From Actinomycetota bacterium (lineage in GTDB: Bacteria; Actinomycetota; Actinomycetes; S36-B12; UBA10799): a stretch of DNA of 19,401 nt. The stretch is taken from assembly GCA_003452655.1 (NCBI GenBank), contig DMNR01000443.1:1-19401 (forward strand), read 5' to 3'. Of this stretch, positions 7,220 to 17,158 are shown one piece after another (the first letter of the stretch is position 1; each line of letters begins with the position of its first letter). The position numbers and the translations under genes are program-made. The notes beneath the pieces were generated by a model. It had not been told where the DNA came from. It saw nothing but the letters and a program-made list of their open reading frames with translations, and made no database searches.

Positions 7220-7740
7220 TATGCCTCCTCAGTGGCTGGCGTGCTTTCTGCTGCGGCCGGGGCTGGTTCTTCAGCCGCGGCTTCCTCAGCGGCCGGGGCT
7301 GGTTCTTCAGCCGCGGCTTCCTCAGCGGCCGGGGCAGCTTCAGCAACCGGTTCCGGCTCAACCTTCTTGGGCTTTGGCGCGGGCTCGTTCTTTGCCTTCT
7401 CGCCATCCTCAACAGCTGCCGCGAAGAGCGTCAATTTATCGACCTTCGGCTCGCGAACCTTGAGGGTTCCCTCGGCGCCAGGCTCGCCCTTAAACTTCTG
7501 CCAGTCACCAGTGACCTTGAGGATTGCGCGCACGGCGTCGGTTGGCTGCGCGCCCACACCGAGCCAGTACTGCACGCGGTCAGAGTCGACCTTGATGAAC
7601 GAAGGCTCTTCCTTCGGGTGGTAGAGACCGAGCTCTTCAATCGCCCGACCGTCACGCTTGTTGCGTGCGTCAGCAACAACGATGCGGTACTGGGGATTGC
7701 GGATCTTGCCTAGGCGCTTGAGTTTGATTTTGGCGGCCAC
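7219..7740 (-). CDS. rpsP: 30S ribosomal protein S16 with long Ala/Glu/Pro tail
   Basis: S16 is an early-binding 30S assembly protein. The first ~85 residues are a standard S16: [20 protein letters not shown], then [22 protein letters not shown] and [18 protein letters not shown]. The protein is 173 residues, about twice the common S16 length. The extra C-terminal ~70 residues are low-complexity, with Lys-rich then Ala/Glu/Pro-rich sequence built from a 12-residue unit ([12 protein letters not shown]) repeated exactly. Many actinobacterial S16 proteins have such tails, but the role is unknown. The GTG start at 7740 is fixed by an in-frame TAA three codons upstream; AGGAG lies 12 bases before it, an unusually long gap. 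First gene of the rpsP-khpA-rimM-trmD operon. Confidence 0.96.
   Translation of the reverse strand: MAAKIKLKRLGKIRNPQYRIVVADARNKRDGRAIEELGLYHPKEEPSFIKVDSDRVQYWLGVGAQPTDAVRAILKVTGDWQKFKGEPGAEGTLKVREPKVDKLTLFAAAVEDGEKAKNEPAPKPKKVEPEPVAEAAPAAEEAAAEEPAPAAEEAAAEEPAPAAAESTPATEEA
7224..7228 (-). promoter_or_regulatory. Ribosome binding site of khpA inside rpsP
   Basis: GGAGG on the minus strand lies in the last codons of rpsP, four bases before the GTG start of khpA. The glutamate codons of the S16 tail thus also serve as the khpA ribosome site. Confidence 0.75.
7253..7335 (+). repeat. Perfect 36-bp tandem repeat inside rpsP
   Basis: Two identical 36-base units (7253-7288 and 7289-7324) are followed by an 11-base partial third copy (7325-7335). 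The unit is a multiple of three and codes in the minus direction for a 12-residue Ala/Glu/Pro block of the S16 tail. Perfect identity suggests recent slippage duplication without breaking the frame. Confidence 0.95.
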
Positions 7741-7752
7741 GAGTTCTTAGTT

Positions 7753-7757
7753 CTCCT
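7753..7757 (-). promoter_or_regulatory. Distant ribosome binding site of rpsP
   Basis: AGGAG on the minus strand lies 12 bases before the GTG start of rpsP, longer than the usual 5-9. An in-frame TAA between them excludes a closer upstream start, so either the spacing is real or RNA folding shortens it. Confidence 0.5.
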
Positions 7758-7781
7758 GCGTTTGGTTTGTCTTGGCTCTGC

Positions 7782-7866
7782 GCAACGCGAGTGGGGTCGC
7801 GTGCAAAACCTTGACGGGATCCAGGTTCTACGTGGTGAGAGGGCCACGAGTCCTGGTTCGACCGTC
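7782..7866 (-). promoter_or_regulatory. Structured spacer upstream of rpsP (candidate RNA leader)
   Basis: The 197-base ffh-rpsP spacer holds a three-tier nested inverted repeat: GACGG (7813-7817) with CCGTC (7862-7866), CCAGG (7821-7825) with CCTGG (7852-7856), and CGTGG (7831-7835) with CCACG (7844-7848), with small internal loops of 3 and 5 bases and an 8-base apical loop. A second hairpin (CGCGA 7786-7790 with TCGCG 7797-7801, extended by GCA/TGC) lies between it and rpsP. An alternative 7-bp pairing is possible between TTGACGG (7811-7817 on plus) and CCGTCAA (7881-7887). The layout suits a folded 5' leader of the rpsP operon. No T-run follows, so a simple ffh terminator is less likely. 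Base pairing is seen; function is inferred. Confidence 0.45.
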
Positions 7867-7868
7867 CC

Positions 7869-7874
7869 ATTCTG
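7869..7874 (-). promoter_or_regulatory. Possible -10 element of the rpsP operon
   Basis: CAGAAT on the minus strand resembles an actinobacterial -10. Transcription would then begin near 7862, at the outer edge of the nested hairpin. The -35 region is weak, so this is tentative. Confidence 0.2.
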
Positions 7875-7940
7875 CCAGAGCCGTCAACCCCTCACGACTC
7901 AGCGGGGTCAAATACCAGCGAACAGCAGTTGGTTCAGCCG

Positions 7941-9509
7941 CTAGCTCTGCTTGTCCGGATCACCGACGAGTTGCTGAAATTCAGGTGGCAGCCCCTCGAG
8001 ACTCGCCGCTTCGGCCCCGCCTGGCAGTCCGCCGCCGAGCAGTCCGGAACCTGGTGCTGCAGTTGGCGCGCTGGCCGCGGCCGCCTCCTGCGCTGCCCGC
8101 TTTGCGGGATTGCCGCTGCGACCCTTCTTGGACTTCTTTGCTTGGTTGATCTGACGGCCTCGCGACTTCTTGCCGACACCCATCCCGGGCATTCCCGGGA
8201 TTCCGCCGCCCTTACCCATCTGCTTCATCATCTTCTGGGCCTCGGCGAACCGGGTGAGCAAGTTGTTCACTTCACTAACCTGGACGCCTGATCCCTTAGC
8301 GATGCGAGCTCGGCGCGAACCGTCGATGATCTTGGAGTGGGTTCGCTCCTGCGGAGTCATCGACTGAATGATGGCCGCAATCCGATCAATGTCGCGATCA
8401 TCGACCTGCTCAAGCTGCTTCTTGACATCGCCCATTCCCGGCATCATGCCCATGAGCTTCGTCAGCGAACCCATCTTCTTCATGGCCTGCATCTGCTGAA
8501 GGAAGTCCTCCAGGGTGAACTCGTCACCTGCCTCGAACTTGCGGGCGATCTCCGCAGCCTGCTTCTCATCGAACGCCTTCTCGGCATGCTCAATAAGGGT
8601 CAGCATGTCCCCCATGTCGAGGATCCGCGATGCCATTCGATCGGGATGGAACTGCTCGAAGTCCTCAAGCTTCTCTCCGGTGGAGGCGAACATCACAGGT
8701 CGCCCGGTGACTTCTCGCACCGACAAGGCAGCACCACCGCGTGCGTCACCATCGAGCTTGGTGAGAACGACGCCATCAAATCCGACGCCTTCCTCGAACG
8801 AGACGGCCGTATTGACTGCGTCCTGACCGATCATCGCGTCGACAACGAAGAGCACTTCATTGGGCTCGACGGCGTCGCGGATTCCGCGCGCCTGGGCCAT
8901 CAGCTCTTCGTCAATCGCTAGTCGCCCGGCAGTGTCAACGATGACAACGTCGTAGGAATTGTCATTGGCATAGACGAGGCTGTCTCGCGCGACCGATACC
9001 GGATCACCCACACCATTGCCGGGCTGGGGAGCGTAGATACCAACACCGGCACGCTGGGCAACCACACTCAATTGATCAACTGCATTGGGGCGCTGCAGGT
9101 CCGCAGCAACGAGAAGCGTCCGATGGTCCTGCCCGTCGAGCCATTTCGCGAGCTTGCCTGCCAGTGTCGTCTTACCAGCGCCCTGAAGTCCCACCAGCAT
9201 GATCACCGTCGGTGGGTGCTTCGCAAATCGCAGCCGCCTGGTCTCGCCACCGAGCACAGTGACGAGTTCATCGTGAACGATCTTCACGACCTGTTGGGCT
9301 GGATTCAGCGCCCCACTAACTTCTGAGCTCAGCGCCCGTTCTTTGACGCGGGCGCAGAAACCACGGACGACGGGCAGCGAGACGTCTGCCTCGAGCAGCG
9401 CTGTGCGGATTTCCCGCACAGCCGCGTCGACGTCGGCTTCAGAGAGGCGGCCTTTGCCACGTAAATTCTTGAAGGTCGCGGAAAGGCGGTCGGACAGCGC
9501 ATTAAACAC
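7941..9509 (-). CDS. ffh: Signal recognition particle protein Ffh (SRP54)
   Basis: Ffh binds 4.5S RNA and signal sequences of nascent proteins, and with the receptor FtsY delivers ribosomes to the membrane. The 522-residue protein has an N-domain helical bundle (1-~95), then the GTPase domain with GLQGAGKTTLAGKL (107-120), DLQRPNA (137-143), DTAGR (192-196) and TKLDGDARGGAAL (250-262). The Met-rich M domain follows from ~330 (MKKMGSLTKLMGMMPGM; KMMKQMGKGGGIPGMPGMG). A basic then Ala/Gly-rich tail ends the protein. GTG 9509 starts nine bases after the glnD stop; no strong ribosome site is seen, so coupling to glnD is likely. ftsY is not in the window. Confidence 0.97.
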   Translation of the reverse strand: MFNALSDRLSATFKNLRGKGRLSEADVDAAVREIRTALLEADVSLPVVRGFCARVKERALSSEVSGALNPAQQVVKIVHDELVTVLGGETRRLRFAKHPPTVIMLVGLQGAGKTTLAGKLAKWLDGQDHRTLLVAADLQRPNAVDQLSVVAQRAGVGIYAPQPGNGVGDPVSVARDSLVYANDNSYDVVIVDTAGRLAIDEELMAQARGIRDAVEPNEVLFVVDAMIGQDAVNTAVSFEEGVGFDGVVLTKLDGDARGGAALSVREVTGRPVMFASTGEKLEDFEQFHPDRMASRILDMGDMLTLIEHAEKAFDEKQAAEIARKFEAGDEFTLEDFLQQMQAMKKMGSLTKLMGMMPGMGDVKKQLEQVDDRDIDRIAAIIQSMTPQERTHSKIIDGSRRARIAKGSGVQVSEVNNLLTRFAEAQKMMKQMGKGGGIPGMPGMGVGKKSRGRQINQAKKSKKGRSGNPAKRAAQEAAAASAPTAAPGSGLLGGGLPGGAEAASLEGLPPEFQQLVGDPDKQS

Positions 9510-9518
9510 GCCGCAAGG

Positions 9519-11831
9519 CTACCCGTCCGACCCAGCGAGCGCTTCGAGCACCACGGATCGAACCAGCGTTACCTGTGCCATGTTCAACGGCTCGCCATTT
9601 GCGAGCACGTAGAACACGTCGACGACGTCGGAGCCGAGGGTCGCAACTTGGGCGGCTTCGATCGAGATGCTGACCGATGAAATTGCGTGTGCAATCGTGC
9701 GCAACAGACCCGGGGCATCCTGTGCTCGCACCTCGATGACAGTCGCTCGGTCCGATGCGTCGGCGACCAATTTGAACTGGGCCGGCGCCGGGCGACGAGT
9801 TCCCAATCGCCGGTAGGCAGCGGCACGGGCATGCAGTTTGCCGTCGATGTCCAGCCCACCCGACAACGCCATCCGAATGTCCTCGCGAAGCAGATCCAGC
9901 GATGGCGGTTCGCCAAACTCCGGCTGGACCGACCAGACGGTCACTGCCCGCTCGCCCAATGTCTCTGTCCTCGCCGACCTCACTGCGAGACGATTCACGG
10001 CTAACGCACCCGCCACCTGCCCGAGTAGACCAAGGCGATCGTCGGCCGCGACCGTCACCCACCAGACTCCCTCGCCGGGCTCAATCAGGACCTGAACTCC
10101 CTCGCCAGTCGCCAGTTCGCGCTGGGATTCGGTCAGAGTCGGACGCGGAAGTTCCGGGCGTCCATCAAGAGCCGCCTGCGTTCGCGCAACAAGTTCGCTG
10201 ACCAAACTCGCCTTCCAGGGACTCCATGCCGCAGGCCCAGTAGCGGCCGCATCTGCGCGAGTGAGGCAGTCGAGGAGCTCGAGAACCGACTGCGTCTTCA
10301 CCGCTGCGGCAACCGCTGCCGCGGTGGCCGGGTCGGCCAGATCTCGCCTCGTCGCCGTGTCTGGGAGCAGGAGGTGGTACCTCACCATGTCCACAAGTAC
10401 CGCACTGTCGGAAGCATCAAATCCGAGCCGAGGAGCAAGTTCCGCCACGATTCGGACGCCGACCTCCGTGTGATCACCTGCCTGCCCCTTGCCGATGTCG
10501 TGCAGGAGCGCCCCGACTAGCAGCAAGTCCGGTCGTGAGACCTCACGCGTGAGTCCAGACGCATTAACCGCAGTCTCAACCAGGTGGCGGTCCACTGTGA
10601 ACCGATGGACCGGATTGCGCTGCGGGGCACTGCGCACCACCTTCCACTCGGGAATGAGGCGGCTGATGAGGTCTGCCTGATCAAGCGCCTCCCATACCGG
10701 GATCGCCGCACGGCCCGCGCCGAGTAACGAGATCAGCGAATCGCGCGCCGCGACCGGCCAAGGCTCCGGTAACGGCGCACTCTCCGATGCCAACCGCGCA
10801 ACGGCGTACGGGCTCAGCCTCAAGCCTGCCTGAGCTGCGGCAGCGGCCGCTCGAAGCAGGAGCACCGGATCTCGATCCGGTCTCGCATCCACCGCGAGGA
10901 CGGCCTCGCCATCTTGGACAACCACACCCTCGGCCAGTGGAGCCCGCTCTGGTCGTGTCGATCGCAGTCGCCTCACCGGATTCAGGGATCGCTTGGTGGA
11001 CGTAATCCGACCAACGCGGTACCACGCCTCATCGCTGGCGTACGCGATGGCGCGACCCGCGGCCGAAACGCGGCGAAGCAGAACATCCGGATCCGAGTCG
11101 TCGAGCAACTCGGCGACTGGCGACTGCTCCTGCAACGTCAACTTGTCCCCGTGGCGACCGGTCACCGTGTGAAGCGCATCCCGGACGTCGAGTAACGCCT
11201 CGGCATGCGAATCCAGCGATCGGTGTGGAGAGTCCGCTACCCAGGAGGCCGAGATCGCTCGCAGGATCGTCAGATCCCGAAGACCGCCATACGACTCTTT
11301 GAGATCAGGCTCGAGCAGATGTGGCAATTCGCCACTACGTTCCACGCGGTAGTCGACAACTTCGCGCAGTTCCGACAGCCGTCGTGGCGCCAGCCCTCGC
11401 CAATCCTGCAACACGGTTGCCCGCAGGGATTCGGTGAGCTCCTCAGCGCCCGCGATAGTGCGGACATCAAGGATTCCCAGAACCACCTTGAGGTCCTGAC
11501 CAGCAAGGCGGCGAGCTTCGGCAACGGTCCGGACGCTGTGATCGAGGCGCATCCCGCCATCCCAGATCGGATACCAGATCTTGTCGGCAATGCCCGCGAC
11601 GTCTGCCCTCGGCTCGTGCAACAGCACCAGATCCAAATCACTGGCCGGGGCAAGGTTGCCCTTGCCGTAGCCACCTACCGCCACCAGTGCTGTGCGCTCC
11701 GGATCTGCGCCGGCCTGTTCGAAGAGGCCCTGCAGCCAGTCGTCAGTCAGCCCAACCAGCGCTCGCCGCCTGGCGGCGGTCGGCCGCCCTGGTCGACTCA
11801 GAAGCTCAGATCGAGCGCTGGGATAGTCCAT
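9519..11831 (-). CDS. glnD: PII nucleotidyltransferase / removing enzyme GlnD
   Basis: GlnD senses glutamine and modifies PII on Tyr51 under nitrogen limitation (uridylylation in enterics, adenylylation in studied actinobacteria) and reverses it when nitrogen is rich. The 770-residue protein has the nucleotidyltransferase motif GGYGKGNLAPASDLDLVLL (53-71) with metal ligands D65 and D67, a central helical region (YGGLRDLT 181-188), an HD hydrolase domain with ALLHDIGKG (441-449), and two C-terminal ACT domains (~590-660 and ~697-765) that bind glutamine. All domains are intact. ATG 11831 begins two bases after the stop of glnB1, so amtB1-glnB1-glnD form an operon, and ffh follows closely. Confidence 0.96.
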   Translation of the reverse strand: MDYPSARSELLSRPGRPTAARRRALVGLTDDWLQGLFEQAGADPERTALVAVGGYGKGNLAPASDLDLVLLHEPRADVAGIADKIWYPIWDGGMRLDHSVRTVAEARRLAGQDLKVVLGILDVRTIAGAEELTESLRATVLQDWRGLAPRRLSELREVVDYRVERSGELPHLLEPDLKESYGGLRDLTILRAISASWVADSPHRSLDSHAEALLDVRDALHTVTGRHGDKLTLQEQSPVAELLDDSDPDVLLRRVSAAGRAIAYASDEAWYRVGRITSTKRSLNPVRRLRSTRPERAPLAEGVVVQDGEAVLAVDARPDRDPVLLLRAAAAAAQAGLRLSPYAVARLASESAPLPEPWPVAARDSLISLLGAGRAAIPVWEALDQADLISRLIPEWKVVRSAPQRNPVHRFTVDRHLVETAVNASGLTREVSRPDLLLVGALLHDIGKGQAGDHTEVGVRIVAELAPRLGFDASDSAVLVDMVRYHLLLPDTATRRDLADPATAAAVAAAVKTQSVLELLDCLTRADAAATGPAAWSPWKASLVSELVARTQAALDGRPELPRPTLTESQRELATGEGVQVLIEPGEGVWWVTVAADDRLGLLGQVAGALAVNRLAVRSARTETLGERAVTVWSVQPEFGEPPSLDLLREDIRMALSGGLDIDGKLHARAAAYRRLGTRRPAPAQFKLVADASDRATVIEVRAQDAPGLLRTIAHAISSVSISIEAAQVATLGSDVVDVFYVLANGEPLNMAQVTLVRSVVLEALAGSDG

Positions 11832-11833
11832 AT

Positions 11834-13551
<1,718 letters not shown>

Positions 13552-13612
13552 GAGTTCTCCCGACTCGGTGTTGCACTTACCTCGCGGGAGCCTGCACTGC
13601 GATGGTTACGCA

Positions 13613-13641
13613 GATATGTCCTTTGTTACAGCTGTGTTAAC
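13613..13641 (-). promoter_or_regulatory. Candidate amtB1 promoter with GlnR-like site
   Basis: Upstream of amtB1 the minus strand has GTTAACACAGCTGTAAC (13641-13625), an AC-n9-AC arrangement resembling actinobacterial GlnR half-sites. TTAACA in it also resembles a -35 (TTGACA), followed after 16 bases by CATATC (13618-13613) as a weak -10. A nitrogen-responsive promoter here would fit the gene content. Site overlap with -35 would be unusual for an activator. Tentative. Confidence 0.35.
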
Positions 13642-13684
13642 GATTTGCCTAATGTGGGCTGCTTGCCCGCAGCCGAAATGACTC

Positions 13685-13725
13685 GACTCAGGGCCCACCA
13701 GTCGGGAGAAGGTGGGCCCTGAGTC
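13685..13725 (-). terminator. Strong 15-bp hairpin between the two amtB-glnB units
   Basis: GACTCAGGGCCCACC (13685-13699) pairs perfectly with GGTGGGCCCTGAGTC (13711-13725) around an 11-base loop. It lies about 100 bases past the glnB2 stop and before the amtB1 promoter region. Long GC-rich stems without a T-run are common actinobacterial terminators, so termination of amtB2-glnB2 is the likely role. Confidence 0.7.
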
Positions 13726-13734
13726 TTGTCACCC

Positions 13735-13801
13735 GGCGGGACCGCCTGCGCTCACACTGCAGGCGACCCCGCCCTGGTGGCAGATCCGCCCCAGGAGGCG
13801 G
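13735..13801 (-). terminator. Two further hairpins just past glnB2
   Basis: GGCGGG-AC-CGCCTGC (13735-13749) pairs with GCAGGCG-AC-CCCGCC (13759-13773), leaving only a small AC/AC internal loop. A smaller stem, CCGCC (13786-13790) with GGCGG (13797-13801), lies next to it, only 25 bases past the glnB2 stop. With the 13685-13725 stem they form a three-hairpin cluster filling the glnB2-amtB1 spacer. Termination, mRNA 3'-end protection or partial read-through control are all possible. Confidence 0.5.
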
Positions 13802-13825
13802 GACCTGCGTTTTCGCGGTGCGGTC

Positions 13826-15507
<1,682 letters not shown>

Positions 15508-15616
15508 GTTGTGCTCCTTTCGTTCCCCCTCCGGGATGACAGGAGCAACATTGCGTTGCGGCTGTTACTTGCGATCGCTGTGAGCGTTTCGCGCAGGTGA
15601 CGTTGTGGCCGAATTC

Positions 15617-15652
15617 GTTTCGTTTCAGTTGCCTAAACCCGCTATTTGTTAC
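15617..15652 (-). promoter_or_regulatory. Candidate GlnR-like site upstream of amtB2
   Basis: The minus strand carries GCAACTGAAACGAAAC (15632-15617), which fits a GTnAC-n6-GAAAC box with one mismatch and also the AC-n9-AC pattern. A separate GTAAC lies at 15652-15648, slightly out of phase. The site is about 110 bases before the amtB2 start, a plausible distance for an activator. No clear -10 was found. The 176-base spacer shows no strong terminator for the lipase gene. Confidence 0.35.
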
Positions 15653-15683
15653 GAATGTGTTTCTCAGGTTGCCGGGAAGGTCC

Positions 15684-16982
15684 CTATTGGCACGTTGAGG
15701 GCGCAGGTTTGCCCGAGAAACGTCCCTCAAGCCATTCGAGCGTGCTCGGCCAGCCCGTAAGGAGCAGCGACGAGTGCACATCGTTGGGATACTCCTCCAG
15801 CTTTACCGTCGAGCCCTCCGCACAGAAGGTGCGGTACGCGGCGATATTGACGCCAGGCACGACGACCGTGTCCTTCAGACCTTGTTGCATCAGCACTGGC
15901 GCGGCGAACTTCTCGTATACCGGCATGTTCTTGGCGACAATCCCAGCAATATTTGCTGTGATCTGCGGCTTCACAAAGTCCTGATAGGGGCCGGTGAATG
16001 GTGCCCGCGTTTCCACGATGCAGTTGGTCTCAGCAGTCTTGAGTGCCTGCACGCCTTTCTCAGTCAGCACATCTGACGGCTTGATCTCATCCGGATAGTT
16101 CGCCGACCACGAGACCACCGCATCGGCTAGGTGCGCCGCGAAGTCCGCTGTGCCGTCGGGCCCTGCACCTGGCCCCATCTGCAGGAAGACCTTCATGAGG
16201 GGCGCTGGCGGGAACAAACCGGGTGCCTGAGCAACCGTTCCCTTGATCGGCAACTCCGGGGCATAACTTGGCGCCATTTGCGCAGCCGCCAGCGCGTTGT
16301 AACCACCCTGAGAGTGTCCAACGATCGCAATTCGATTCGCGTCAATATCGCGGACATCAAGCTTGAGAGCTGCCCGTGCCGCGTTCAGCACATCGGCCCC
16401 AGCGCCGTTCTTGACGATGTAGTCCGACTTGCCGGGAGTTCCGAGGTTGCCGTAGTCGGACATGACGACCGCATATCCGGCACGGACCAAGGGTTCGGTA
16501 TAGAAATACCACCAGAAGTAGCCGTTCGAGCCCAGCCGGAAGGGCTCCTTCGAGATGCCACAGCCAGGTGCGACGCCACTGGTGCCGTGCGCAACCGTGA
16601 TCAATGGCCGACCATTCGGCGGCGGCACTTGACCGTCCTTGACCGCAAAGAGCGCCGAGACTTCCTTTGCTTCACCGGATGCGGTCTGCGAAACGTAGAC
16701 CATTCGTTGAACCTTGATCCCCGGCGGCGCACCGGCGACGTCTTCCACGCGGCGCACCGTTCCCGGCAGCGTGTACTCGGCCACCGGCTTGGCGGTGTAG
16801 AACGGCGCGTTCTTATCTGCACCAACTGTCGCCAGATCGGGCGAATTCAACAGACTGACTGGGGCTCCACCGGTGGTCGCAATCGGATCAAACCGGGTGA
16901 CCGCCAGCACGACCGCCAGGACAGCACCGATCGCAAGGATCAACACCAATAGTCGCCGCTTGGCGACGAGAGACAGCCGCAT
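15684..16982 (-). CDS. Membrane-anchored secretory lipase family α/β hydrolase
   Basis: An α/β hydrolase resembling the secretory lipase (LIP) family, which splits ester bonds of lipids or other esters outside the cell. From ATG 16982 it is 432 residues. A basic N-terminus (MRLSLVAKRR) is followed by one hydrophobic segment (~11-28) that may be an uncleaved anchor or signal peptide. The oxyanion region is VAHGTSGVAPGCG (130-142); the nucleophile is Ser224 in GHSQGG; probable acid D371 (QGLKDTVV) and His403 (NDVHSS) complete the triad. The end WLEGRFSGKPAPSTC is typical of this family. A longer TTG start at 17048 would put 22 residues before the hydrophobic segment and is less likely. Substrate unknown. 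Divergent from the membrane gene at 17159. Confidence 0.85.
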   Translation of the reverse strand: MRLSLVAKRRLLVLILAIGAVLAVVLAVTRFDPIATTGGAPVSLLNSPDLATVGADKNAPFYTAKPVAEYTLPGTVRRVEDVAGAPPGIKVQRMVYVSQTASGEAKEVSALFAVKDGQVPPPNGRPLITVAHGTSGVAPGCGISKEPFRLGSNGYFWWYFYTEPLVRAGYAVVMSDYGNLGTPGKSDYIVKNGAGADVLNAARAALKLDVRDIDANRIAIVGHSQGGYNALAAAQMAPSYAPELPIKGTVAQAPGLFPPAPLMKVFLQMGPGAGPDGTADFAAHLADAVVSWSANYPDEIKPSDVLTEKGVQALKTAETNCIVETRAPFTGPYQDFVKPQITANIAGIVAKNMPVYEKFAAPVLMQQGLKDTVVVPGVNIAAYRTFCAEGSTVKLEEYPNDVHSSLLLTGWPSTLEWLEGRFSGKPAPSTCQ

Positions 16983-17022
16983 GGAAATGCAAGATGCCAC
17001 AACGCGGCTTTGCACGCAGCAC

Positions 17023-17046
17023 GGAAGGGACGGGACTAGTCCTTCC
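17023..17046. promoter_or_regulatory. Palindromic candidate operator in divergent spacer
   Basis: The 176-base spacer between the divergent lipase and membrane-protein genes has a perfect 10-base palindrome GGACTAGTCC (17033-17042), within a wider pair GGAAGG (17023-17028) and CCTTCC (17041-17046). It could bind a dimeric regulator of both genes. No -10/-35 pair stands out. Confidence 0.25.
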
Positions 17047-17149
17047 AAGCGCAGACAACGGGCAAGGAGGCAGTTGGCTGTGCAACGCTGCCGGAAACGA
17101 CCAGTAGTTCATCGCCTACAAGTTCATCCGCTACCTCGCCAGCCAAGTA

Positions 17150-17154
17150 GGAGG
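17150..17154 (+). promoter_or_regulatory. Ribosome binding site of the membrane protein gene
   Basis: GGAGG four bases before GTG 17159 supports this start, as no ATG is available nearby. Confidence 0.75.
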
Positions 17155-17158
17155 GCTC

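Noticed and set aside
7253..7335. Short direct repeats considered as a CRISPR array
   Set aside because: The units are head to tail without spacers and lie in frame inside rpsP.
6926..7713. Plus-strand frames opposite rpsP, khpA and rimM with repeated Gly/Ser/Ala sequence
   Set aside because: The repetition is the complement of the 36-bp repeat in rpsP, and all three genes on the minus strand are secure.
7741..7940. 4.5S (SRP) RNA next to ffh
   Set aside because: The nested stems do not show the conserved SRP RNA apical loop (GGAA-type tetraloop with asymmetric internal loop), and the position suits an rpsP leader better.
16131..16952. A 273-codon plus-strand open frame opposite the lipase gene
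   Set aside because: Very Arg/Gly-rich with no recognisable domain; the minus strand codes for a clear α/β hydrolase with an intact triad.
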